Source of the DNA: Avena insularis | Lineage: Eukaryota; Streptophyta; Magnoliopsida; Poales; Poaceae | Length of the DNA: 64,000 bases | Direction of reading: 5' to 3' | Assembly (NCBI GenBank): GCA_023614405.1 | Contig: JAJUPC010000040.1 | Location: 1,054,001 to 1,118,000 of the forward strand | Shown here: positions 24,228-34,862 of the stretch, in pieces | Layout of the letters: each line of letters opens with the position of its first letter | Numbering within the stretch: position 1 is the first letter of the stretch | Program-made: the position numbers and the translations under genes | Notes under the pieces: model-generated | The model's database searches: none | What the model was told of the DNA's origin: nothing | The model's input: only the letters and a program-made list of their open reading frames with translations

Positions 24228-27200
24228 TGTCACATCCCAAGATTTTCCAAATCTTGTAATGTGAAAATAAATGAATAAAAATAAAACTTTGTTTGATTTT
24301 CAGAGCCAGAAGAAACTTTTTGAATTCAATTGGAACTTCAAACCAATTTGGATCAAATAAATTCTTAAAGAGTTTTTGAAAAGATAAACATTTAAATAGA
24401 GGAAAATAAATATTTTGGAATTACTATTTTGAATCATTTAGATAAAAGGATTTAGTTTCCAAAAGAAAAGGAAGGATTTTAAAATAAGAAATTATTTTAC
24501 AGAGCCAAATTAAACCTTGGCCGAACTTTTGAAATAAAACATTTTGTTCTGATAATAAATAGTAAAGGTTTAATTAAAATAAAATCAATAAGGATTTAAT
24601 ATCCAAGTTTTATTAATAAAGGTTTTACTATTTCCAAAATAACAAAACTTATTTATTTGTTTAAAGATAAGTTTTCCAAGTATTTTATTCCCAAATAAAA
24701 CCTACTGATTTGGTTTTGGAAATAATTAGATTTCAAAATGGAGTTTTAAAATAAACATCAAATTCTATTTTGATTGAATAACAATGGTCTGTTTATTTAA
24801 TTAATAATGGACCTAAAATAAAATTATTAATTTTGGCTGTGGAATTTGGTTTATACTACTGAACAGAACCAAATTCATAGTGCAAGGTTTGGTAATTGTT
24901 TGATTTGTTTTGAACATTGTTTGGATGTTTGAAATTTCAAAACAGAATTGGAAAATGGAAAAAGGAAAAGGTTTAGGAAAGAAAAAAATAGAATCTGGAC
25001 CAGCCCAGTCGACAGAGCCCAATAAGCCCAGGAACTAGCCCAGCTCCCCTCCCCGAAGAAAAACGATTCGCACTCGATTTTTAACCCACAGAGAAGCTGA
25101 CCAGTGGACCCTTCCCTCACTCTTTTTCTCGCTGACGACTGGACCCCACTCTCCTGTTCATCCTCCTCACCCGCGCGACCACCTCCCCCCAAACCTCGCT
25201 GCCGTTCACTGTCATTCAACCTGCGCGCTTAATTCCTCTTAATGGCTGCGTTAATCTCGCCCCCGACCATGCGTACATAAGCGCCTCTCCTCCCTCTGTC
25301 ATTTCCCTCAAACACCAACTCCACATCGCCACCAGGCTGCCTCGAATTGGCCCTGCACCGCCGCTGTTCCGACGAGCTCCTCCGGTGAAATCCGACAAAC
25401 CACAGCCACCTCCTGCCTTCCCGAGCACACGAGCACGTTCACCACTCCCTGGCGCATCTGCCGGTACCCTTCGTTCGACCGCGGGCACCCCAGAGTGTCA
25501 CCTTCGACAAGTTCCAGCCTCGCCGCCGCGTCTGTCTTCAACTCCGGCAAGCGCCCAGGTAGTTTCAGACCGCCCCGCGCTTTCTAAATCACGCTCACAC
25601 ATTCGCCTCACTCTCCTACGTCTGACCACACTTTCGGTTTGCCTTCTCATGAACCACAGCATCGTCTCCGACTGCGACCAGAGCACGCCGTCGCCAGAAC
25701 GAACTCCGGCGAGCGATTACTCCTACGACCGTGCGCCGCCTGCCTCGTCGACCACACGATGAACTTCCCTAGCTTCCTGCGAATCTGGTGAGCTTACTCC
25801 CTCCCTTTTACGCTTCCTGTGACGCCAGCGCCGCCACTATCTGGCCGCTCATTTGTTATCCTAAGCGCCAGCGACTTTTGGCAAGCCAGTAGGAGCCGTT
25901 CGATCTAGATCGGGCGAGCATGATAGAATCACTTAACCGCGAAAGGGTACGCCCTCTGGACCACACGATCTAATTAGATCCAACGCACCGCAGAGCCGAT
26001 CCGGCCGAATCGGTACCATCCAATGAGATTGCGACGCGTGGCCAGGTCTGTTTAAAACGGAATTTGGAAATCAGATTTAAGTTGCAATTTCAAACCTTTG
26101 TAACTTTCGATCCACACGTCCAAAATTTACAAAATTGATACCGTTGGAATCAATGGAACAAACCCTAGCCAACCATGCCTTTGGTTTAGCAAATAGTATC
26201 TGATAGCTTGTTGGTTTTTGCAGAAACTTTTGAATGCTTGTTAAGACTAGAAAAATGATTCAAAAATGTTTTTGAGTTTGAAACCTTGGCAAAATAGTTT
26301 ATGGTGAACTTACTGACCCTAGGAACCAACCCATAGTTGGAAAAATGAGTTTTATAATATCTAAGATGGATTAATTGATTTATCCCAATTCTAGCCAAAT
26401 AAAAGAATGGTTTTTGTTATGAAAATGTTTATGGAAAGAAAACTTTAAGAAAATGGTTCGATCAAACCTACTGACCCAAAACACCAAGTTTTGAGAAACA
26501 ACAACTTATTTGGTGAACCACATAGAGTTGTTGCTATTATAAAAATGTTTTTCCACCACATAAAATAATGAAGGGATTTAAAAATGGTTCATGGACAAAA
26601 CCCTTTTGCAAATGACTTTGCCACTTTGGAAAATGACCAATTTGGAACTTACAAAGTTTAGAAGCCCAGTGGAGACCATCTTTGCAAATAGAACCATCTC
26701 TTGCATGCTTACATGCATGATTTAGATCCCATTATTTTGTGTGTGTGAATTGTTGAATGATTAATGGTTTGGAATGCTACTTGATACTATGCTTGCTTGA
26801 TTGATTGTAGTGAAATTAGAAAAGTGTGAGACTAGCAAGATCAAGGAGTGAACCATCAGTCCCTACCAAAAAGGCAAGTTACACTATCATCCAAAGTCCT
26901 ACTATTTTCAATATACTTAGTGGATTTTGAAACATGCATGAAAACAAATTTTATACATATGCTATGCTAAATCCTATTAGGATACCGTATACATTCCTTA
27001 GAGAAAACAATGTAGTTGTTACATGCTTAGCCATGCTACATTTTGAAAAGAGATACATGTTGAGATTTTACAAAGGTTGAGAAAAGGACTTGTGTTTTAC
27101 ATAATAAAACAAGGACTCAATGAACCACCTAGGTGGAGGATACTTTAAGTTTTGGAGAAGGTGGCAACAAAAGGAACCATGTCTATGGGAATCACTTTGT

Positions 27201-28427
27201 GTTGTGCTCCAAAAGAAAACCACCTAGGAAACTTAGAGATTGAACATGTTTCTCCAATTGTGGCTTTCGTGTGCAACCACATGCTATTATGGCTCTGGCT
27301 TAGTCAACTACAATGGGAAGACCCATGCACTGTCTTCAGTTAACTGGACATGGGGACCTGGAATCCTACATGGGTGCTGAAGGCAAGCTAGCAATGGTGT
27401 ATGGGAGGACCCTTTGGAAAGACTTCGTCACATTCTCGATCTGCCAGTACTCCATCTTGGTGAGCACTAATCCAGTAGGCCACTGGTGGCAAAAGGATGG
27501 GATTGTGACATGTGGGTAAAGTGTACTCCTTCTGCAGAAGATAATAAAATCTAAGTACTTAGCCGTGTCCCCGGTTATGGACAATACTGAGCAACTAAAG
27601 TTTGAACTATGGGAGATCTCGACATTCCAACTTCTAAAATAAAAACTTGATGCACTTGGGGGTACCAAGGAATTCAAAGAGATTTTGTTAAGCTTGATGC
27701 ACTTGGGGTTACCAAGGTGCTCAAGAGATTTTGCTTAAAGCTTGATGTACTTGGGGTTACCAAGGAACTCATGAGATTTTATAAAACTTGATGTACTTGG
27801 GGTTACCAAGGAACTCATGAGATTTTATAAAACTTGATGCACTTGGGGTTACCAAGATGCTCAAGGGATTTTGACAAGGACTTGAACACTTGAGTTTCTA
27901 CCAAGGAGTTCAAGGGACTTGGAAAAAGGATTTGACAAAGGACCAAAACCATTTTGAAAAGATAGGATAAAATATTGCTTTATGCAAATGAGCCTTAAAC
28001 TCTACTTAGCCAAATATACATGTAATGATAGGATCCACCCATATTATACATAATAGTGAAACTTGCCAATACAATTCAAATGTATTGACCCTTGTGGATG
28101 TAACTTGTAATATTGCAGGTTTGATTGATTTTAGTGAAGATTGATTGATTAGGGTTACAAAGTCTACAACCAGCATTTGCCTGTGGCACTTTGAAGATGA
28201 AGGACCCATGACTATAGTTATTCCGCTACAATGTAATGTAATAGCCAATGGAGCCATGTATTGATGTAATAAAATTATGTTATTCCTGGTTATAAAGTTA
28301 TATTATGAACTTTGTTTCTTGATATTACATCTAGACTGTGGATGCTAGCTATTGATCCAGGGACTAGCATTGTAAACATAGGGGACACCACCTTATGTTA
28401 TTTAAAGGTTGGGCCACTCCCTCTACA
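24228..28427 (+). mobile_element. 5' LTR of the pol-less element
   Basis: Starts TGTCACATCCCAAG, ends CTCTACA. The AT-rich left third is followed by a GC-rich section (about 25010-25990) with leader-like sequence and splice-like signals: donor 25788, acceptor ending 26810, GC donor 26874, acceptor ending 28118. A minisatellite lies at 27646. No conserved protein frame. Confidence 0.93.
27646..27879 (+). repeat. 46-49-bp minisatellite in 5' LTR, about 5 units
   Basis: Units start CTTGATG(C/T)ACTTGGGG, followed by a variable tail (AACTCATGAGATTTTATAAAA in two units). The third and fourth units are identical. The 3' LTR has four units (33594 on), lacking one of the identical pair. Confidence 0.9.
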
Positions 28428-28429
28428 GA

Positions 28430-28441
28430 TGGTATCAGAGC
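28430..28441 (+). other. Primer-binding site, initiator-Met tRNA type
   Basis: TGGTATCAGAGC lies two bases after the LTR end. It complements the 3' end of plant initiator methionine tRNA. The same site is at 61665. Confidence 0.93.
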
Positions 28442-29145
28442 ATTGTGTTGCCTGTAGGATTTGTAAACCTAGGATTGGACAAAAACCCTTAGAAAATAGG
28501 AGTTGTACTTGTTCCAAAACCTATTTACAGAACAAACTTGTAAACCCTTTCCTCAACCATTTTGGTTTCAACTCTACATCTCTTCTATTTTCAACTTGAT
28601 GGAAAGGACTACCCCATGGCCAAAAACTACACCATGTGCAAAGGACTTCCCCAACACTTTCAACTCTAATGACTTCAACTTCTTCAACTCTAATGACTTC
28701 AACATCTTCAGCATGATCACCAAGGACTTCCAACTTGGACACCACTAAGGACTGCATGTGAGACAGGGAAATCTTGCTCAAAACTTAGAGACTGAGAGAA
28801 TGCAAAAGTTAGAAGGAGCTCACTTCACTAGAAGTCAAGATAACCAAGAGTTTTTCCCAAAGAACCATGATCTCATGTAAGAAGAAGCAACCAAGAAGGA
28901 TGGAAAGATCACAAGTGAACCATATAGATGGACCACCATATTTTAGTTAAGTCAAACCCACCAACTCATGTGGTGTAACAAAAATATTTTGTTGCCTAAG
29001 TGTGTGCTTGAGCATTGTTGTTTGAGTGAAATGTTTGGTTTGTGATTACATGCACATTGCTTGTGTGAATTGTGATATGTGTGATTAGAATTGATTCCTT
29101 AGAAAAACCTTTTGCCTATACTAGTTCTCCCTTCAACCCAAACAA

Positions 29146-29991
29146 ATGACTACTCCAAGAGACTCCAACATCAAGGTTGATGACACCAACACCAACCAAG
29201 AGGACAGCATGAAAGATCTCATAGCAACTCAACACCAGTTAAACCAACTGACAACTCAGTTCATAGCCAACACTAGTGATAAAGATCCAGCACTGCAAAA
29301 GTTTTTGGAGGAACAAACCCAACTGATGCTTAAGGTGACTAATCAAATGATCAACATGGAAGAAAACTATCCCAACAGAGTTTATGACAACAAGGATGAC
29401 AAGAATGTTATTCTAGATGGAGCCCCAGCTTGCATTATTTGTGGAGACAAGGATCATACTTCCAAGGAGCATGAAGATCAATGCCCCAATTGTGAAGAGA
29501 AACATCCTGTTGGACAATGTCCCACTTCTCAAGCTACTTGTTATATTTGTGAAGGAAACAACCATGTCCCTATCCAATGCCCCATCTACTCCATGGTGGA
29601 ACAAAGGAAGCAAGGTGAATCCAAGTCTACCAAGAAAGGAAAAGGACCACTTATACCTCCAAACAAGACAACCCAATTCAAAGGACTAAAGAAACCCAAG
29701 AAACAAAAGCAGGACATGAGCCTTGTGCAATGTCGTAAATGTAAGGAAATGGGACACTACTCCAGTGGATGCCCAGAGAACAAGAAGAATAAAGAGATTG
29801 GGCAAGTGATGTGCAACAATTGCAAAGAGCTAGGCCACTATGTAGCAACTTGTCCACAAGAGCCACGTAAAGAACTCAAGGAAATCCACTGTTTCAACTG
29901 CAAAAACCCAGGACATTATGCAAGCAACTGTCCCGAAAAGATGAAGAACAGGATCACCAAGCCTATGGAGAAACTCAACCTTCGCCCATGA
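29146..29991 (+). CDS. Zinc-knuckle-array protein of the pol-less element (Gag-like)
   Basis: Intact 281-codon frame, the only one between the LTRs. The N-terminal 90 residues are hydrophilic, Gln/Asn/Thr-rich and probably helical. Then come six Cys/His motifs: residues 96-109 (CX2CX4HX4H), 113-125 (CX2CX3HX4C), 132-145 (canonical CX2CX4HX4C), a Lys-rich linker (150-190), then canonical knuckles at 196-209, 223-236 and 249-262. Zinc knuckles of this type in Gag bind RNA; here the capsid-like part seen in the chromovirus gags is missing. I infer an RNA-binding or packaging helper, or a Gag decoy, depending on an autonomous relative for enzymes. The start ATG is the first in the frame and follows a pyrimidine-rich stretch. 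Role unproven. Confidence 0.85.
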   Translation: MTTPRDSNIKVDDTNTNQEDSMKDLIATQHQLNQLTTQFIANTSDKDPALQKFLEEQTQLMLKVTNQMINMEENYPNRVYDNKDDKNVILDGAPACIICGDKDHTSKEHEDQCPNCEEKHPVGQCPTSQATCYICEGNNHVPIQCPIYSMVEQRKQGESKSTKKGKGPLIPPNKTTQFKGLKKPKKQKQDMSLVQCRKCKEMGHYSSGCPENKKNKEIGQVMCNNCKELGHYVATCPQEPRKELKEIHCFNCKNPGHYASNCPEKMKNRITKPMEKLNLRP

Positions 29992-30144
29992 GTAAAGCAT
30001 GGAAACTAAGGACACAAATGCAACTATTTGCTTAGAGAAAGTTTTCCCATCCCAAGAAGGACAATATGTAATTTTTGTTTGAAATTTTTTAAGGGTGGTA
30101 GTACCCTAGTTGTTTTGAGCCTGCTTGTAACCCTAACCTTCCCA

Positions 30145-30178
30145 AATCTCGGGACGAGATTTATTTTAAGGGTGGTAG
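30145..30178 (+). promoter_or_regulatory. Hairpin and polypurine tract of the pol-less element
   Basis: AATCTCG (30145-30151) and CGAGATT (30155-30161) form a 7-bp stem. AAGGGTGGTAG follows from about 30168 and the LTR starts at 30181. The arrangement and many bases match 4627-4657 of Gypsy1. Confidence 0.75.
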
Positions 30179-30180
30179 CC

Positions 30181-33100
30181 TGTCACATCCCAAGATTTTC
30201 CAAATCTTGTAATGTGAAAATAAATGAATAAAAATAAAACTTTGTTTGATTTTCAGAGCCAGAAGAAACTTTTTGAATTCAATTGGAACTTCAAACCAAT
30301 TTGGATCAAATAAATTCTTAAAGAGTTTTTGAAAAGATAAACATTTAAATAGAGGAAAATAAATATTTTGGAATTACTATTTTGAATCATTTAGATAAAA
30401 GGATTTAGTTTCCAAAAGAAAAGGAAGGATTTTAAAATAAGAAATTATTTACAGAGCCAAATTAAACCTTGGCCAAACTTTTGAAATAAAACATTTTGTT
30501 CTGATAATAAATAGTAAAGGTTTCATTAAAATAAAATCAATAAGGATTTAATATCCAAGTTTTATTAATAAAGGTTTTACTATTTCCAAAATAACAAAAC
30601 TTATTTATTTGTTTAAAGATAAGTTTTCCAAGTATTTTATTCCCAAATAAAACCTACTGATTTGGTTTTGGAAATAATTAGATTTCAAAATGGAGTTTTA
30701 AAATAAACATCAAATTCTATTTTGATTAAATAACAATGGTCTGTTTATTTAATTAATAATGGACCTAAAATAAAATTATTAATTTTGGCTGTGGAATTTG
30801 GTTTATACTACTGAACAAAACCAAATTCATAGTGCAAGGTTTGGTAATTGTTTGATTTGTTTTGAAAATTGTTTGGATGTTTGAAATTTCAAAACAGAAT
30901 TGGAAAATGGAAAAAGGAAAAGGTTCAGGAAAGAAAAAAATAGAATCTGGACCAGCCAGTCGACAGAGCCCAATAAGCCCAGAAACCAGCCCAGCTCCCC
31001 TCCCCGAAGAAAAACGATTCGCACTCGATTTTTAACCCACAGAGAAGCTGACCAGTGGACCCTTCCCTCACTCTTTTCTCGTGTATTTGGACCCCACTCT
31101 CCTGTTCATCCTCCTCACCCGCGCGACCACCTCCCCCCCAAACCTCGCTGCCGTTCACTGTCATTCAACCTACGCGCTTAATTCCTCTTAATGGCTGCGT
31201 TAATCTCGCCCCCGACCATGCGTACATAAGCGCCTCTCCTCCCTCTGTCATTTCCCTCAAACACCAACTCCACATCGCCACCAGGCTGCCTCGAATTGGC
31301 CCTGCACCGCCGCTATTCCGACGAGCTCCTGCGGTGAAATCCGACAAACCACAGCCACCTCCTGCCTTCCCGAGCACACGAGCACGTTCACCACTCCCTG
31401 GCGCATCTGCCGGTACCCTTCGTTCGACCGCGGGCACCCAAGAGTGTCACCTTCGACAAGTTCCAGCCTCGCCGCCGTGTCTGTCTTCAACTCCGGCAAG
31501 CGCCCAGGTAGTTTCAGACCGCCCCGCGCTTTCTAAATCACGCTCACACATTCGCCTCACTCTCCTACGTCTGACCACACTTTCGGTTTGCCTTCTCATG
31601 AACCACAACATCGTCTCCGACTGCGACCAGAGCACGCCGTCGCCAGAACGAACTCCGGCGAGCGATTACTCCTACGACCGTGCGCCCCTGCCTCGTCGAC
31701 CACACGACGAACTTCCCCAGCCTGCTGCGAATCTGGTGAGCTTACTCCCTCCCTTTTACGCTTCCTGCGATGCCAGCGCCGCCACTATCTGGCCGCTCCG
31801 CCGCTCGCCGTTATCCTAGCACCGCCAGCTTTTGGCAAGCCAGTAGGACCGTTCGATCTAGATCGGGCGAGCACGATAGAATCACTTAACCGCGAAAGGG
31901 TACGCCCTCTGGACCACACGATCTAATTAGATCCAACGCACCGCAGAGCCGATCCGGCCGAACCGGTACCATCCAATGAGATTGCGACGCGTGGCCAGGT
32001 CTGTTTAAAACAGAATTTGGAAATCAGATTTAAGTTGCAATTTCAAACCTTTGTAACTTTCGATCCACACGTCCAAAATTTACAAATTTGATACCATTGG
32101 AATCAGTGGAACAAACCCTAGCCAACCATGCCTTTAGTTTAGCAAATAGTATCTGATAGCTTGTTGGTTTTTGCAGAAACTTTTGAATGCTTGTTAAGAT
32201 TAGAAAAATGATTCAAAAATGTTTTTGAGTTTGAAACCTTGGAAAAATAGTTTATGGTGAACTTACTGACCCTAGGAACCAACCCATAGTTGGAAAAATG
32301 AGTTTGATAATATCTAAGATGGATTAATTGATTTAGCCCAATTCTAGCCAAATAAAAGAATGGTTTTGTTATGAAAATGTTTATGGAAAGAAAACTTTAA
32401 GAAAATGGTTGGATCAAACCTACTGACCCAAAACACCAAGTTTTGAGAAACAACAACTTATTTGGTGAACCACATAGAGTTGTTGCTATTATAAAAATGT
32501 TTTTCCACCACATAAAATAATGAAGGGATTTAAAAATGGTTCATGGACAAAACCCTTTTGCAAATGACTTTGCCACATTGGAAAATGACCAATTTGGAAC
32601 TTACAAAGTTTAGAAGCCCAGTGGAGACCATCTTTGCAAATAGAACCATCTCTTGCATGCTTACATGCATGATTTAGATCCCATTATTTTGTGTGTGTGA
32701 ATTGTTGAATGATTAATGGTTTGGAATGCTACTTGATACTATGCTTGCTTGATTGATTGTAGTGAAATTAGAAAAGTGTGAGACTAGCAAGATCAAGGAG
32801 TGAACCATCAGTCCCTACCAAAAAGGCAAGTTACACTATCATCTAAAGTCCTACTATTTTCAATATACTTAGTGGATTTTGAAACATGCATGAAAACAAA
32901 TTTTATACATATGCTATGCTAAATCCTATTAGGATACCCTATACATTCCTTAGAGAAAACAATGTAGTTGTTACATGCTTAGCCATGCTAAATTTTGAAA
33001 AGAGATACATGTTGAGATTTTACAAAGGTTGAGAAAAGGACTTGTGTTTTACATAATAAAACAAGGACTCAATGAACCACCTAGGTGGAGGATACTTTAA

Positions 33101-34329
33101 GTTTTGGAGAAGGTGGCAACAAAAGGAACCATGTCTATGGGAATCACTTTGTGTTGTGCTCCAAAAGAAAACCACCTAGGAAACTTAGAGATTGAACATG
33201 TTTCTCCAATTGTGGCTTTCGTGCAACCACATGCTATTATGGCTCGCTTAGTCAACTACAATGGGAAGACCCATGCCTTGTCTTCAGTTAATCGGACATG
33301 GGGACCTGGAATCCTACATGGGTGCTGAAGGCAAGCTAGCAATGGTGTATGGGAGGACCCTTTGGAAAGACTTCGTCACATTCTCGATCTGCCAGTACTC
33401 CATATTGGTGAGCACTAATCCAGTAGGCCACTGGTGGCAAAAGGATGGGATTGTGACATGTGGGTAAAGTGTACTCCTTCTGCAGAAGATAATAAAATCT
33501 AAGTACTTAGCCGTGTCCCCGGTTATGGATAATACTGAGCAACTAAAGTTTGAACTATGGGAGATCTCGACATTCCAACTTCTAAAATAAAAACTTGATG
33601 CACTTGGGGGTACCAAGGAATTCAAAGAGATTTTGTTAAGCTTGATGCACTTGGGGTTACCAAGGTGCTCAAGAGATTTTGCTTAAAGCTTGATGTACTT
33701 GGGGTTACCAAGGAACTCATGAGATTTTATAAAACTTGATGCACTTGGGGTTACCAAGATGCTCAAGGGATTTTGACATGGACTTGAACACTTGAGTTTC
33801 TACCAAGGAGTTCAAGGGACTTGGAAAAAGGATTTGACAAAGGACCAAAACCATTTTGAAAAGATAGGATAAAATATTGCTTTGTGCAAATGAGCCTTAA
33901 ACTCTACTTAGCCAAATATACATGTAATGATAGGATCCACCCATATTATACATAATAGTGAAACTTGCCAATACAATTCAAATGTATTGACCCTTGTGGC
34001 TGTAACTTGTAATATTGCAGGTTTGATTGATTTTAGTGAAGATTGATTGATTAGGGTTACAAAGTCTACAACCAGCATTTGCCTGTGGCACTTTGAAGAT
34101 GAAGGACCCATGACTATAGTTATTCCGCTGCAATGTAATGTAATAGCCAATGGAGCTATGTATTGATGTAATAAAATTATGTTATTCCTGGTTATAAAGT
34201 TATATTATGACCTTTGTTTCTTGATATTACATCTAGACTGTGGATGCTAGATATTGATCCAGGGACTAGCATTGTAAACACAGGGGACACCACCTTATGT
34301 TATTTAAAGGTTGGGCCACTCCCTCTACA
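30181..34329 (+). mobile_element. 3' LTR of the pol-less element
   Basis: Second LTR copy, TGTCACATCCCAAG to CTCTACA. Differs from the 5' copy by sparse point changes, small indels and one minisatellite unit. Splice-like signals are kept: donor 31736, acceptor ending 32762, GC donor 32826, acceptor ending 34020. The predicted exon 32763-32825 is 63 bp in both LTRs. Confidence 0.93.
33594..33779 (+). repeat. Minisatellite in 3' LTR, about 4 units
   Basis: Same 46-49-bp units as at 27646, with one fewer copy. Confidence 0.88.
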
Positions 34330-34334
34330 ATCCT

Positions 34335-34843
34335 CATAGCATGTCTCTTATCCGGATAACCCGGGTGGCCCATAGTTGGTAGCATGGCCCATGGCCTGCT
34401 GGGCGGCCCAGTTAGATGGATCCATAAGGGAGGCCCATGCCGGATAAAGGAAGGCTACGAAGGAGTCACCGACGTACCCGGAGCCTTGGAGTGCAAGACA
34501 CGCTAGACTAGTAATAGACCCTGTAGGACTCTGTAACCTGTCCGGCTAGGACTTTTCCCTGTAACCCTAGGACCTGGCGACTATATAAGTCGGGCCTATG
34601 GCAGCCTTTAGGGCACAATCTCACACAACTTCACATAACCTCGCACATCGAACCTATCTCTGTAACTCGGTGTATTGCCATTATAGTGATTTATAGCAGG
34701 AGTAGGATTCCGCCACCGTTGTGGGATCTGAACCTGGGTAAGCTGTGTTACCTCGTACCCGTCAACCGTCCGCCTTCCCCCACGTCTCTAAACACGCACT
34801 TTGAGGACCCCTCCATGGCGTACTCATCGGCAATACCACGACA
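34335..34843 (+). mobile_element. Tat2 5' LTR, remaining 509 bp
   Basis: Continues the 28 bp at 24200. TATA box CTATATAAG at 34581-34589; ends CCACGACA one base before the primer site. Matches 51053-51561. Confidence 0.93.
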
Positions 34844-34844
34844 G

Positions 34845-34862
34845 TTGGCGCCCACCGTGGGG
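34845..34862 (+). other. Tat2 primer-binding site
   Basis: TTGGCGCCCACCGTGGGG, one base after the LTR. Same as the minus-strand Tat element at 11574-11591. Confidence 0.88.

Larger units (their letters stand above)
24228..34329 (+). mobile_element. Pol-less LTR retrotransposon, LARD-like, 10.1 kb
   Basis: Complete, with LTRs of 4200 bp (24228-28427) and 4149 bp (30181-34329), a 1753-bp internal region, initiator-Met-type primer site, polypurine tract and perfect 5-bp duplications. The only coding frame is a zinc-knuckle protein (29146-29991). Protease, RT, RNase H and integrase are absent. Large LTRs with a short non-pol interior resemble the class called LARD. The LTRs look very similar to each other by eye, so this is one of the younger insertions here. 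Confidence 0.93.

Noticed and set aside
27646..27879. Regularly spaced repeats that could suggest a CRISPR-like array
   Set aside because: Units are head-to-tail with no unique spacers, in a plant LTR; this is a minisatellite.
31055..31819. 254-codon plus-strand frame inside the 3' LTR of the pol-less element
   Set aside because: The matching part of the 5' LTR is broken by indels and stops although the LTRs are otherwise very similar. The region is GC-rich leader-like DNA with splice-like signals, so the long frame is chance.
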